Shown piece by piece: positions 1-8,822 of a stretch of DNA of 45,679 bases. Within the stretch, counting starts at the first letter, position 1. Every line of letters begins with the position of its first letter. Source of the stretch: an uncultured Acidobacteriia bacterium (GTDB taxonomy: Bacteria; Acidobacteriota; Terriglobia; Bryobacterales; Bryobacteraceae). The stretch covers positions 1 to 45,679 of the forward strand of contig CAIVPR010000155.1 in assembly GCA_903907865.1 (NCBI GenBank), written 5' to 3'. Made by a program: the position numbers and the translations under genes. A model generated the notes under the pieces. It had not been told where the DNA came from and searched no databases. It worked only from the letters and a program-made list of their open reading frames with translations.

Positions 1-103
1 CGTCGATGATCCCCGTATAACCTGTCCGAGCCGGGATCGGGCTTGTAAAACCGTTTGTCGTCATGATGAGGTTTGCCTTTCCCGCCCTGCACTCTAATCC
101 TTG

Positions 104-301
104 TCACACAGGCTGACTCATCAAGCTTGACACAGAGGGCTCCCCTTCGTCTCGGTGAAAATCGTAGTACACCTCGCACAGGTTGATGGCGTGGGCACTG
201 CATGCGTTTCTCTCGTCAAGAACGATCTGCTCGACGATGTCCGCCCCCTTCTCATCCCGGAACAAGGCGATGAGGGCGCTTGAGTCCAGGATGTAGATCA
301 C
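104..301 (-). pseudogene. Truncated PIN-domain (VapC-like) toxin
   Basis: The 65-residue product opens like a PIN-domain ribonuclease: a beta strand ending in the first catalytic aspartate (YILDSSALIAL), then a later acidic position (INLCEVYYDF). VapC toxins cleave RNA with a Mg2+ site built from three or four acidic residues and are usually about 125-140 aa. Here the family-like sequence runs only to about residue 53 (HRDEGE), is followed by an unrelated short tail, and stops. The C-terminal half with the remaining acidic residues is missing, so the gene is probably inactive. Its start overlaps the end of the upstream antitoxin gene by 4 bp, the usual coupling for such pairs. The break lies near base 145. 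Sequence from there to base 1 is open in another minus-strand frame and may belong to an inserted element or a frameshifted remnant. The PIN assignment is fairly sure; the cause of truncation is inferred. Confidence 0.6.
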
Positions 302-546
302 GACGCCTCGTACGGTCGATATTCTTCCAATTCTAGGTCTTCAGCCTTCCGGGCGAGGAACTCGTCAAGCGACCCCGGAAGATGGGCGTACTTGCCCCTC
401 AGGCTGAGGACAATCCGACGCCTTTCCTCTTCGTATTCGTCACTATGGTCTTCCACCGCATACGGCAGCAACAACGTCAGCGAATGCCGCTCCTTGGGTG
501 TCAGTCGCGACACTTGGCGAAGAATCTCCTCTACCGCTGCGCTCAT
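298..546 (-). CDS. Antitoxin-like protein paired with PIN toxin
   Basis: This 82-residue acidic protein directly precedes the PIN gene and overlaps it by 4 bp (ATGA). The N-terminal part (residues 4-30, EEILRQVSRLTPKERHSLTLLL) reads as helices of a small dimerisation or DNA-binding unit. The C-terminal third is rich in Glu, Asp and Arg and is probably the disordered tail that would wrap the toxin. Upstream small genes of this type normally encode VapB antitoxins that neutralise the PIN nuclease and repress their own operon. I cannot place it in a named VapB subfamily from sequence alone. Because the partner toxin appears truncated, this antitoxin may be a relic or may neutralise a related toxin elsewhere. 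Confidence 0.55.
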   Translation of the reverse strand: MSAAVEEILRQVSRLTPKERHSLTLLLPYAVEDHSDEYEEERRRIVLSLRGKYAHLPGSLDEFLARKAEDLELEEYRPYEAS

Positions 547-598
547 TCAAAAGCCTCTTTCTACAGATTAGCTCAATTCCCGCCACCCGCGATGGCCA

Positions 599-2713
599 TC
601 ACGCCACCTGCACCAAGCCGTACCTGCGCTGCCAGTGGTCCCTTATATACACCGCCGCCGCCGTGAAATCCGCCTCCGACGGCGGATGGTCCACAAATGC
701 CCGCGCCTCCTCCCGTGCCGCCGTCAGGATGTCCGGGTCCCTTAGGATGTTCGCAATCCGCAACGACGGCATGCCCGACTGCTTGGTCCCGAACAACTCG
801 CCCGGCCCCCGCAGCTTCAAGTCCATCTCCGCAATCACAAAGCCGTCCTGCGAATCCACCAGTGTCCGGATGCGCTCCTTGCCGGTGTCGCCCAGCTTTT
901 CCGTGACCAGCAGGCAGTGGCTCTGCTCCGACCCGCGTCCCACTCGTCCCCGCAACTGGTGCAGTTGCGACAGCCCGAAACGCTCCGCTTGCTCGATCAC
1001 CATCACGGTCGCATTCGGCACATCCACGCCCACTTCGATGACGGTCGTCGACACCAGAATCCGCGTTACGCCGCGCTTAAAGGCGTCCATCGCGGCCTCC
1101 TTATCCGAAGTGCCGAGCCGCCCGTGCAGCAAGCCAACGGTGATGTCCGGGAAGACGTCTTGGGAAAGCTCCTCGTACATCGCCTGCGCCGCCTTCAGGG
1201 CCTGGGTCTGGGACGCCGTCTCGGATTCCTCGATCACCGGGTACACGACGTACGCCTGCCGCCCCGACTCGACCTCGCGCCGCACCTGCGCCCAGACCAG
1301 GTCGATCTGGTCCGACGGGAAGTGCTTCGTCTGGATCGCCTTCCGGCCCGGCGGCAGTTCGTCGATCACGGACACGTCCAGATCCCCGTAGATCGTCATC
1401 GCCAGCGTGCGCGGTATAGGGGTTGCAGTCATCACGAGGACGTCCGGCGACACACCCTTTCGCGCCAGCTCGAGCCGCTGCATCACGCCAAATCGGTGCT
1501 GTTCATCGATCACGGCGAGGCCCAGCCGGTCGAACTCCACATCCTTTTCAATCAGCGCATGCGTCCCGATCGCCACCCGGACCATGCCATTCTTCAGCAT
1601 TTCCTTGAGCTTCAGCTTCTCGCGCGCCGTATTGGAGCCCGTCAGCAGGGCCGACACGTACCCGACCTTGTCGAACAGCGGCTTCAGGTTGAAGTAATGC
1701 TGGGTGGCGAGGATTTCCGTCGGCGCGAGGATCACCACTTGGTAGCCATTTTCGAGCGCGATCACGGACGCCTCGGCGGCCACGATGGTCTTGCCGCTGC
1801 CGACATCGCCCTGGAGCAGGCGGTTCATCGGGTACGGCTTGGTCATGTCCTCGGCGATTTCCTTGAGCACGCGCTTCTGCGCGCCGGTCGGCTTAAACGG
1901 CAGCAGCTTCAGGATCTGGCTGCGGACGGCATCGGTGAGCGAAAACGCGATGCCGTTCCGGGTGCGTCCCTTGCGGCGCTTGATCTCGATGCCGCATTGG
2001 AGCCAGAAGAATTCCTCGAAAATGAGGCGGAACTGGGCGGGCGACCGGAAGGCGTTGAGGTGCTGGAGCGGCGTGCCCGGGGGAGGGAAGTGGGCGGCGC
2101 GGATGGCCTCGATTCGGGTGGGGAAGCGGAGGCGGTGGGCGATGGCGGCGGGGAGGTGGTCGGCGACCGGCGGCAGGTCCTGCAGGAGCTGGTGGATCAG
2201 GACCCGGATCTGGCGGGTGTTGATCTTGCCGGCGGCCTCGTAGACGGGGACGATTCTTCCGGTGTGGATGGCGAGGTCACCGTCGTCATCACCCGTCAGG
2301 ATCTCGATTTCGGGGTGCATCATCTGCACCTCGCCCCGGTAGGAGTCGAACTCGATCTTGCCGAAGACCGCCGCCCGGGTGCCGGGGACGAGGCGGTCGG
2401 CCAGATACGCCCCGTGGAACCACTTGGCGATGAGAGTGCCGCCCGAGGCGTCAGTGAATATGGCCTCGAAGAGACCCAGGTGGCGGCCCCGCACTTTCGA
2501 CACGCGCGACGACTTCACCTCGGCAACCACGGTCGCCAGTTCGCCGGGAGCTAACTGCTTGACGGGCTTGAGGTTGCTGCGGTCCTCGTAGCGGAACGGG
2601 AAGTAGTTGAGGAGGTCTTCGACCGTTTCGAGGCCCTTGGACTGGAACATGGCGGCGCGCGCGGGGCCGACGCCTTTGAGCCAGTTGAGGGGAGTTTCGA
2701 GATCGAGGGGCAA
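599..2713 (-). CDS. recG: ATP-dependent DNA helicase RecG
   Basis: RecG is a cytoplasmic superfamily 2 helicase that remodels stalled replication forks and branch-migrates Holliday junctions. The 704-residue length is normal for the family. The N-terminus carries the wedge-region signature (TPLNWLKGVGPARA, then LLNYFPFRYEDRS). Helicase motifs appear in order: Walker A GDVGSGKT at about residue 300, the DEQH box (VIDEQHRFG), motif III (MTATPIPRTLAMTIYGD), and C-terminal motifs including LLHGRLG and QLRGRVGRG. The start used is a TTG at 2713, because family resemblance begins immediately after it and no ATG lies just upstream; no good Shine-Dalgarno is visible, so the exact start is uncertain. 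It stands alone, with the toxin-antitoxin remnant 52 bp downstream on the same strand. Confidence 0.97.
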   Translation of the reverse strand: MPLDLETPLNWLKGVGPARAAMFQSKGLETVEDLLNYFPFRYEDRSNLKPVKQLAPGELATVVAEVKSSRVSKVRGRHLGLFEAIFTDASGGTLIAKWFHGAYLADRLVPGTRAAVFGKIEFDSYRGEVQMMHPEIEILTGDDDGDLAIHTGRIVPVYEAAGKINTRQIRVLIHQLLQDLPPVADHLPAAIAHRLRFPTRIEAIRAAHFPPPGTPLQHLNAFRSPAQFRLIFEEFFWLQCGIEIKRRKGRTRNGIAFSLTDAVRSQILKLLPFKPTGAQKRVLKEIAEDMTKPYPMNRLLQGDVGSGKTIVAAEASVIALENGYQVVILAPTEILATQHYFNLKPLFDKVGYVSALLTGSNTAREKLKLKEMLKNGMVRVAIGTHALIEKDVEFDRLGLAVIDEQHRFGVMQRLELARKGVSPDVLVMTATPIPRTLAMTIYGDLDVSVIDELPPGRKAIQTKHFPSDQIDLVWAQVRREVESGRQAYVVYPVIEESETASQTQALKAAQAMYEELSQDVFPDITVGLLHGRLGTSDKEAAMDAFKRGVTRILVSTTVIEVGVDVPNATVMVIEQAERFGLSQLHQLRGRVGRGSEQSHCLLVTEKLGDTGKERIRTLVDSQDGFVIAEMDLKLRGPGELFGTKQSGMPSLRIANILRDPDILTAAREEARAFVDHPPSEADFTAAAVYIRDHWQRRYGLVQVA

Positions 2714-2843
2714 TCTTTGATTCTAAGCTGGGATTCCAAGCCGCGATTCCACGCAGGGCTGACTGCGGCTGACGGGTGACGGGCCCTGGGTCCGGAGTCC
2801 CTTCCTTGTGCCATCCGACGGCAACGACACTGATACTCAACTG

Positions 2844-2853
2844 TAACTAGTTA
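2844..2853. promoter_or_regulatory. Perfect 10-bp palindrome before the 2929 gene
   Basis: TAACTAGTTA is a perfect palindrome about 75 bp upstream of the ATG at 2929. It sits just ahead of an AT-rich patch containing TATTAT (2858-2863), which could be a -10 element, although no matching -35 box is found at normal spacing. It could be a repressor operator or chance. The surrounding 2714-2928 region otherwise holds only the divergent starts of recG and the large exported protein. Confidence 0.25.
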
Positions 2854-2928
2854 GTGTTATTATCTTCATCTAGTCATGATAGGCTGGGCATGCGTCTTCT
2901 CTTGCGTTCAAAGAAGAATCGACCCCCT

Positions 2929-5820
2929 ATGAAGAAAATCTTATCGATTGCGGCATTGATTGCTGCGTCCCTGCAACTTGCCCAAGCCGAAGTCATCACT
3001 GCCTGGACCTTTGAAAACAACGCGGTAGCCCTGAACAACAACCCTGTTCCCTCGATCGGAGCAGGCACCGCCAACTCAATCGGCATGGACAGCTACCCGA
3101 CCCCGAATGTGGGCGTCACCACCAACGATATCTTGGTAGGTGTCACGGGAGACACAGGGCTAAACAGCAACACGAACACCAGCCAGGTCTGGCGTGTGCG
3201 TGCGCAGGCCGGTCCCAACGGGCTGGCGGCAAATGGATGGTCGAGCACCGCTCCCATCGGCACGCAGGGCGCGGTATTCGCCTCGAGCACGGTTGGCTAC
3301 ACCAATATTAGGGTAACCTTCGATTGGTATGCGACGAATCAGGGTGAGGCGAAGCTGCAACTTTCCTACACCACCGACGGCACTACTTGGAAGAACGCGC
3401 CGATCAACCTTACAGGCTCCGACGACTATTTGGTGTCACTCACCAACAGCAGCTCTCCCGATACGGTAAGGGGCTCGTATGTCATGATCACCGGCGGCGG
3501 TCAGAATTGGTTTACTGGACTGACCGCAGTTATCAACGATCCCCTCGCTGCCAACAATCCGAAGTTCGCTATCGAGCTCGTAAATGCCTCCACCGGTGCC
3601 GACTGCACCAGTGCTTCGGGAACTGCCCTGAATAACAGTTCGGGCAACTGGCGCTTCGACAATGTCGTGATCTCGGGCCAGAACACCTTTAGTGGTTTCA
3701 CCCCGGGCAATCTGATCCTTTCGCGCAGCGTGTATACTGGCGACGCCGGTTCCGTGGTCGTCGGTCAGGCTCTGCCGCCCCTCTGCCCGGCCAGCGCGAA
3801 CGTTGCGGCCCCCGGTGCCTGCGGTGTCAAAGCCACTGATAACGGCCTGTATCCCTCGACAGCCACTAGCAACAACGTCTTCATGAACGACAAGGCGGAC
3901 TCGAGCTTCGGCTTCACCACTCCCATCTTTCTCGACCAGCTAACGCCGGCCGGTGCGACCGTGAACACCTTCTCTGTTCCCAGCAACATGCTCGTCACGA
4001 GCTTCAGCTCCAAGTCCGAACTCGGGCTGAATTTGTCGACCGACGGTAGCGTCATCACGTTCATGGGCTATATGGCCCCGCCGAACACGGTGGACGTGTC
4101 GAACTCCAATACTCCCGGCGTCTACGATCCAACCAATCCGGTCGGCAGCAGCTATTTCCGGGCCGTCGCCCAGGTGAACGCCAATGGAAATATCCAGGTC
4201 ACGCCGACCAACGCCTATAGCGGCAACAATGGCCGGGCGGCAATTCTGGCCAGCGGGCAGTACTACATGGTCGGCAACAACAACAACGGAGCCGGGACGC
4301 CAGCCAACATCGTGTCCTCTACGGGCGTCGAAATCGCAACCCCCGGGCAGCCGGCAAATACGGTGCCCTCGGAGGTCGGCAGTTTCTCGATCAGCCAGAT
4401 CAACCCTCTGACGGGGCAGGCATATGCGGTGGATGCCAAGGACAAGCCGGGCAAGGATAATAACTTCCGGGGTCTGACGATTTTCAATAACACTCTCTAC
4501 ATCACCAAGGGCAGTGGCAGCAACGGGATCGACACCGTCTATCAGGTGGGCAACGCGGGTTCCTTGCCTACGCTCTCCAACGCGGCGACCGCGCCAATTA
4601 CCGTGCTCCCGGGCTTTCCAACGGTGTCCGCGCGATTAGTCGGTCCTACTGACAACTATCCGTTCGGCATCTGGTTCGCCAACGCCACCACTCTGTATGT
4701 GGCCGACGAGGGCGATGGCGTGCTTGCCGACGCCGCCACCAGCAAGACCGCCGGCTTGCAGAAGTGGGTCCTTGCGGGCGGCGTCTGGAAGATGGCCTAC
4801 GTCCTCCAGAATGGTCTGAATCTGGGCCAGCCGTACTCGATCGCGAACTACCCTGCCTCGCTCAACCCCGCCATTGGCGGTTTGCGCAACATTACGGGCA
4901 AGGTGAACGCGGACGGAACGGTCACCATCTACGCCGTCACGTCGACCGTGAGCACCAACGGCGACCCGGGGGCAGACCCCAACAAGCTGGTGTCCATCAC
5001 CGATACGCTGGCTGCCACCACTGCGCCCGCGTCGGCAACCTTCGCGACTCTGCGGACGGCGGTTGCGGGCGAGGTCCTGCGTGGCGTTGCCTTCGCCCCG
5101 AATGGGATCTACACCCCCAGCGTTCCGGTGGTCCAATCGGCCGCAAGTCCGAGTGTGACTGCGATTGCGCCCGGCGGACTTGCCGTCGCCGTGGGTCAGA
5201 AGCTCACGTCCGAAACTGGTGAAATGCTGGGGCCGACGCCAACCTCCCTCGGTGCAACGGTCACCATTGTGGACAGGTTGGGAAATAACACCAGCGCGCC
5301 GCTCTTGTTCGTCTCGCCCAGCCAAGTTACGTTCCAAGTTCCCTCGACTGTCGCTCCGGGCTTGGCACGGGTTACGGTTACGGCCCCCGGGTCGTCCCAG
5401 TCGGCCACCAATGTGGTGATTGCGCAGAGTGCGCCCGCCTTGTTCACGGTAAATGGCAACGCCCTGCTTGCGGCCTACGCCACGCGAGTTTCCGCGACCG
5501 GTACGCAAACCGTCCAGCCCACCTACGCCTTGAATCCGCAGGGATCCTATTCGGCTGCAAAGATCAACATGGGGTCGGCGACGGACAAGGTGATCCTGAC
5601 ACTTTACGGCACGGGTATGCAGGCCGCAACGCAAGCCAACATGTCCGTAACCGTGAACGGCGTGAACACTCCGGTCGCGTTCGTCGGCCCGTCCAGCTTC
5701 AACGGGGTGGATCAGGTGAACGTGCAATTGCCGGGCTCGCTGGCGGGTTCGGGAACAGTGGCAGTGCAACTCGCGGTCTCGGGTGTTGCGGCGAACGCTG
5801 TGCAGATCCTGATTCAGTAG
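2929..5820 (+). CDS. Large exported protein with TIGR03437-like C-terminal domain
   Basis: The 963-residue protein begins MKKILSIAALIAASLQLAQA, a clear Sec signal peptide, which is why the ATG at 2929 is preferred over an in-frame start 75 bases upstream. Residues about 20-260 resemble a beta-sandwich choice-of-anchor or PEP-CTERM-type extracellular domain. The middle (about 270-740) is rich in Asn, Gly, Thr and Ser and may form a propeller-like surface region (DNNFRGLTIFNNTLYITKG). The last ~210 residues match, from memory, the Ig-like C-terminal domain TIGR03437 abundant in Solibacter: VTAIAPGGLAVAVGQ, LFVSPSQVTFQVP, VILTLYGTGMQ, VAFVGPSSFNGVDQVNVQLP. Ligand and function are unknown. Three in-frame TAG codons end the gene and a strong terminator follows. 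It is probably secreted or surface-attached. Confidence 0.85.
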   Translation: MKKILSIAALIAASLQLAQAEVITAWTFENNAVALNNNPVPSIGAGTANSIGMDSYPTPNVGVTTNDILVGVTGDTGLNSNTNTSQVWRVRAQAGPNGLAANGWSSTAPIGTQGAVFASSTVGYTNIRVTFDWYATNQGEAKLQLSYTTDGTTWKNAPINLTGSDDYLVSLTNSSSPDTVRGSYVMITGGGQNWFTGLTAVINDPLAANNPKFAIELVNASTGADCTSASGTALNNSSGNWRFDNVVISGQNTFSGFTPGNLILSRSVYTGDAGSVVVGQALPPLCPASANVAAPGACGVKATDNGLYPSTATSNNVFMNDKADSSFGFTTPIFLDQLTPAGATVNTFSVPSNMLVTSFSSKSELGLNLSTDGSVITFMGYMAPPNTVDVSNSNTPGVYDPTNPVGSSYFRAVAQVNANGNIQVTPTNAYSGNNGRAAILASGQYYMVGNNNNGAGTPANIVSSTGVEIATPGQPANTVPSEVGSFSISQINPLTGQAYAVDAKDKPGKDNNFRGLTIFNNTLYITKGSGSNGIDTVYQVGNAGSLPTLSNAATAPITVLPGFPTVSARLVGPTDNYPFGIWFANATTLYVADEGDGVLADAATSKTAGLQKWVLAGGVWKMAYVLQNGLNLGQPYSIANYPASLNPAIGGLRNITGKVNADGTVTIYAVTSTVSTNGDPGADPNKLVSITDTLAATTAPASATFATLRTAVAGEVLRGVAFAPNGIYTPSVPVVQSAASPSVTAIAPGGLAVAVGQKLTSETGEMLGPTPTSLGATVTIVDRLGNNTSAPLLFVSPSQVTFQVPSTVAPGLARVTVTAPGSSQSATNVVIAQSAPALFTVNGNALLAAYATRVSATGTQTVQPTYALNPQGSYSAAKINMGSATDKVILTLYGTGMQAATQANMSVTVNGVNTPVAFVGPSSFNGVDQVNVQLPGSLAGSGTVAVQLAVSGVAANAVQILIQ

Positions 5821-5827
5821 TAGTAGC

Positions 5828-5860
5828 GGAGGGCGGGCTCTGACAGACATCCCGCCCTCC
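5828..5860 (+). terminator. Rho-independent terminator after the 2929 gene
   Basis: A perfect 10-bp stem (GGAGGGCGGG at 5828-5837 with CCCGCCCTCC at 5851-5860) encloses a 13-base loop and is followed by TGTTT. It starts seven bases after the stop codon. It should separate the large exported protein from the acylase gene that begins 28 bp further on. Confidence 0.75.
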
Positions 5861-5888
5861 TGTTTGCAACAGTACGCTACGATCTATC

Positions 5889-8069
5889 GTGGCCCTTTTC
5901 AAGACTTCCACAATTCTGGCCTTGGCCGCCCTCCCCTGCCTGTTCGCCGCCGACGTTCCGGTGCCGAAGCTGGCGCGTGCGGTTACCATCCACCGCGATA
6001 CCTACGGCGTCCCCCACATCTACGGCAAGACCGACGCCTCTGTCGTTTTCGGCATGATGTATGCCCAGGCCGAGGACAACTTCTGGCAGTTGGAGGACGA
6101 CTACGTCCGCATCCTCGGTCGCTCTGCCGAGGTGTACGGGCAGAAGTCGCTGGCTGGCGACATCACGGTCCACGCCTACGAATCGGTGGCGAGGGCGCGG
6201 AAGCACTACGACACGGCCGATCCGCAACTGCGAGCCCTGTGCGATGCGTTCGCCGATGGCATCAATTACTACATCGCGGTCCATCAAGACACCAAGCCGC
6301 GCTTGCTGACCCGCTTCGAGCCGTGGTTCCTGCTGGCGACCGAGCATCGCGGTCCGGCGGGTCGCGGCATCACGAGGGCCGAGCGCGACACGGCGTTCCC
6401 CGTGCTCGCGGGTACGCCCTTCGACGCATCCCTGCGGCTGCCGGGCGACCTGCCTCTGGACACCGCGAACACCGACGAGGGCTCCAACATGTGGGCTGTT
6501 TCGGGGAAGCGGTCGGCGAGCGGGCACCCGCTGCTGCTGATCAACCCGCACATCGGGTTTTTCGGTTCAGGCCAGCGCTACGAGGCGCATTTGCATAGCG
6601 ACGAGGGCGGGTCGAAGGGGCTGGATGCCTCCGGCTTCGCCATCCTGGGGACGCCGTACATCCGGTCGGGGCACAATCCGAACATCGCTTGGAGCCATAC
6701 CAACAACTACGCCAACACCTCGGACGTGTATTTGGAGATTTTCGACGACCCGGCGAATCCGCTTTCTTACCGTTATGGCGACGGGCACCGGGTGACGGTC
6801 GAGTGGACCGACGAACTGAAGATCAAGACCGACGCCGGGATGAAGTCGGTCCGGGTGGATTTCCGCAAGACGCACCATGGGCCGGTTCTCGGAATGCGCA
6901 AGGGGACGAACGGCGGGATGGTCGGGTTGGCGGTGCGCGCGGTCGAGTCCGAGGGTGGAGCCATGGCGCAGCGGTGGGCGATGGCCAAGTCGCGGACCTT
7001 GGCGGAATTCAAGGCGGCATTGTCGAAGTTGGCGCTCACCGGGTCCAACACGATCTACGCGGACACTGCCGGGAACATATTCTACGTGCATGGCAACGCG
7101 ATCCCGAAGCGGTCCACGAAATTCGACTGGGCCGCGCCGGTGGACGGGTCGAATCCGGAGACCGAGTGGGCGGGGCTGCATGCGCTCTCCGAGTTGCCGC
7201 AGGTGCTGAATCCGAAGAGCGGGTACCTGCAGAATTGCAATTCGACGCCGTTCCTTACGTCGGATGAGTCGGACAGCCCCAGGCGCGGCGACTATCCGGC
7301 GTATATGGTGCCGGAGCCGGATACGGCACGGGCGAAGCGGTCGCGGGAGATTTTGGCGGGCGACGGGAAGTTCACCTTCGAGGATTGGGCGCGGTTAGCG
7401 ATGGATACGACGTTCGGGCTGGCCGCGGACAGGTTGCCGGAACTGGAAAAGGCGTTCTCGGCGCTGCGCGCGGCGGATCCCGCACGGGCGGGACGGATCG
7501 GCGAGGCTGTGGCCGAGTTGCTCAAGTGGGATCATGTCGGGCGCATCGATTCGGTGGCTGCGACCTTGTTCATCACCATGGAGCAGCGCGCGGTGGTCTT
7601 GCGGCGGACGGCTCCGGACGATCCATACCTTCTGGTTACAGCGTTGGAACAGGCGGCCGAGGGGCTGCAGAAGCAGTTCGGGACATGGCGGGTGCCGTGG
7701 GGCGAGATCAACCGGATGCAACGGGTCCACACCAGCGGCACCCAAGAGCCATTCCGCGACGACAAGCCCAGTTTGCCCGTGCCCGGCGGACCGAGTTTCG
7801 CGGGGGCGGTATTTACCTTCGGTGCCGATCCGGTGCCTGGACAGAAGCGCTGGTACGGTTTACGGGGCGACACCTATGTGGCGGTTGTTGAGTTGGGGAA
7901 GCAGCCGCAGGCGCGTTCGTTGCTGGTGTTCGGGCAGAGCGCGGATGCGAAGTCGGCGCACCACACCGACCAGGCGGAACTCTACGCGACGCAGCGGTTC
8001 AAGGAGGCGTGGTTCCAGTTGGGGGAGATCCGGAAGCACTTGGAAAAGTCCTACAGGCCGGGCCAATAG
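5889..8069 (+). CDS. Penicillin acylase family N-terminal nucleophile hydrolase
   Basis: Members of this Ntn-hydrolase family are exported precursors that self-cleave into alpha and beta chains and hydrolyse amides such as penicillins or acyl-homoserine lactones. The GTG start at 5889 gives a signal peptide (ALAALPCLFA, cleavage near residue 20). The alpha chain starts with the family pattern VTIHRDTYGVPHIYG and FGMMYAQAEDNFWQLE. The maturation site is GSNMWAVSGKR: Ser199 would be the new N-terminus and nucleophile of the beta chain, followed by the usual LLINPHIGF and GTPYIRSGHNPNIAWSHT stretches. At 726 aa the length fits. The substrate cannot be read from sequence. Acyl-homoserine-lactone acylase, aculeacin-type or peptide amidase activities are all possible. 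The gene is monocistronic, between a terminator and a toxin-antitoxin pair. Confidence 0.92.
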   Translation: MALFKTSTILALAALPCLFAADVPVPKLARAVTIHRDTYGVPHIYGKTDASVVFGMMYAQAEDNFWQLEDDYVRILGRSAEVYGQKSLAGDITVHAYESVARARKHYDTADPQLRALCDAFADGINYYIAVHQDTKPRLLTRFEPWFLLATEHRGPAGRGITRAERDTAFPVLAGTPFDASLRLPGDLPLDTANTDEGSNMWAVSGKRSASGHPLLLINPHIGFFGSGQRYEAHLHSDEGGSKGLDASGFAILGTPYIRSGHNPNIAWSHTNNYANTSDVYLEIFDDPANPLSYRYGDGHRVTVEWTDELKIKTDAGMKSVRVDFRKTHHGPVLGMRKGTNGGMVGLAVRAVESEGGAMAQRWAMAKSRTLAEFKAALSKLALTGSNTIYADTAGNIFYVHGNAIPKRSTKFDWAAPVDGSNPETEWAGLHALSELPQVLNPKSGYLQNCNSTPFLTSDESDSPRRGDYPAYMVPEPDTARAKRSREILAGDGKFTFEDWARLAMDTTFGLAADRLPELEKAFSALRAADPARAGRIGEAVAELLKWDHVGRIDSVAATLFITMEQRAVVLRRTAPDDPYLLVTALEQAAEGLQKQFGTWRVPWGEINRMQRVHTSGTQEPFRDDKPSLPVPGGPSFAGAVFTFGADPVPGQKRWYGLRGDTYVAVVELGKQPQARSLLVFGQSADAKSAHHTDQAELYATQRFKEAWFQLGEIRKHLEKSYRPGQ

Positions 8070-8089
8070 GCTGGCTCCCGTAGTACCCT

Positions 8090-8383
8090 ATGGATACGGA
8101 AATGACTGAAGCACGGACCGTTCGCACAATCATCGAATTCGAAAGGGATCTGCAGGCGTGCGTTGGCGCGCTCAAGGGCAGCGCGGTTCCGATGCTGCTA
8201 ACGGTGAACGGGAATCCTGCGGTTGTGGTTCAGGACGCGACAAGCTATCAGGCGCTACTTGACCGTTTGGAACACGCCGAGACGGTTGCGGCCATCCGCA
8301 ACGGAATCCGCGACGCGAACGAGGGCCGGATGATGCCCTTGGCCGAGGCTACGGCGCGGCTACTCGCAAAACATGGCGTTTGA
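8090..8383 (+). CDS. Phd/YefM-type antitoxin
   Basis: The 97-residue protein has the layout of Phd/YefM antitoxins: an N-terminal strand-helix DNA-binding unit (TIIEFERDLQACVGALKGSAVPMLLTVNGNPAVVVQDATSYQAL, shown here only as landmarks at residues 12-60) and a helical, charged C-terminus that binds the toxin. The phrase LTVNGNPAVVVQD is the classic signature, reading as 'x-V-NG-P-A-V-V-x-D' with the following Y/QALL helix. It overlaps the ParE-like gene by 11 bp, so the two are translated together. An internal ATG at 8102 is a possible alternative start. It should neutralise the toxin and autorepress the operon. Confidence 0.85.
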   Translation: MDTEMTEARTVRTIIEFERDLQACVGALKGSAVPMLLTVNGNPAVVVQDATSYQALLDRLEHAETVAAIRNGIRDANEGRMMPLAEATARLLAKHGV

Positions 8384-8735
8384 TGTACGGGTCACCGATG
8401 CTGCGTTCGATGACTTGGACGCCATCGCGGGATATATACGCCAACGGTCCACTGCAGTCGTCGCGCGTAAGTGGATTTCCGGGCTTTCGGCTGCAATTGG
8501 GACCTTGGCCGAAATGCCGACGCGGTGCCCGATAGCAACGGAGTCTAGCGACCTCGGCGAAGAGGTTCGAATCTTGCTCCACGGCCCGAAGCGGAGGGCT
8601 TACAAGATCTACTTTCGGATCTCCAGTGGTACCGCGGCTGCCAGCGTGGAAGTCTTCCATGTGCGCCATTGGGCTCGGAACGTCCTCACACGGGAGGAAT
8701 TCCGATCCCGCACTTGGACGTGGGGCGTCGGTTAG
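8373..8735 (+). CDS. RelE/ParE family toxin
   Basis: The 120-residue protein matches the RelE/ParE fold: VTDAAFDDLDAIAGYI at the start (the family pattern 'x-x-A-x-x-D-L-x-x-I'), a second helix ending in the P-x-R-x-P-like LAEMPTRCPIA, and a C-terminal strand pair (YKIYFRISSG, VEVFHVRHWAR), where VxHVRHxxR is typical. ParE members poison DNA gyrase while RelE members cleave ribosome-bound mRNA; sequence alone does not decide, although the RHWAR end resembles ParE. The last ~20 residues (TWTWGVG end) extend beyond most relatives. It is translated in an 11-bp overlap with its antitoxin. Confidence 0.85.
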   Translation: MAFDVRVTDAAFDDLDAIAGYIRQRSTAVVARKWISGLSAAIGTLAEMPTRCPIATESSDLGEEVRILLHGPKRRAYKIYFRISSGTAAASVEVFHVRHWARNVLTREEFRSRTWTWGVG

Positions 8736-8822
8736 TTGACCGAGTTGAACCGCGCCAGTTCCTGCGACGGGCAGCACCACCAAGAGCGGTACCATGCGTG
8801 TTGAACAGGTGGCGGGATACTC

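Noticed and set aside
1-110. Group II intron or transposase at the left edge
   Set aside because: GTGTGAC and an open frame are suggestive, but under 110 bases are present and no domain V, reverse transcriptase or terminal repeat can be seen.
917-2554. Open frame of 545 codons on the plus strand
   Set aside because: It is antisense to recG, its translation is rich in Arg, Leu, Asp and His without any domain, and recG is unmistakable.
4636-5850. Open frame of 404 codons on the minus strand
   Set aside because: It mirrors the C-terminal half of the exported protein, which has a recognisable domain. The translation is Arg/Gly/His-rich, typical of antisense shadow in GC-rich DNA.
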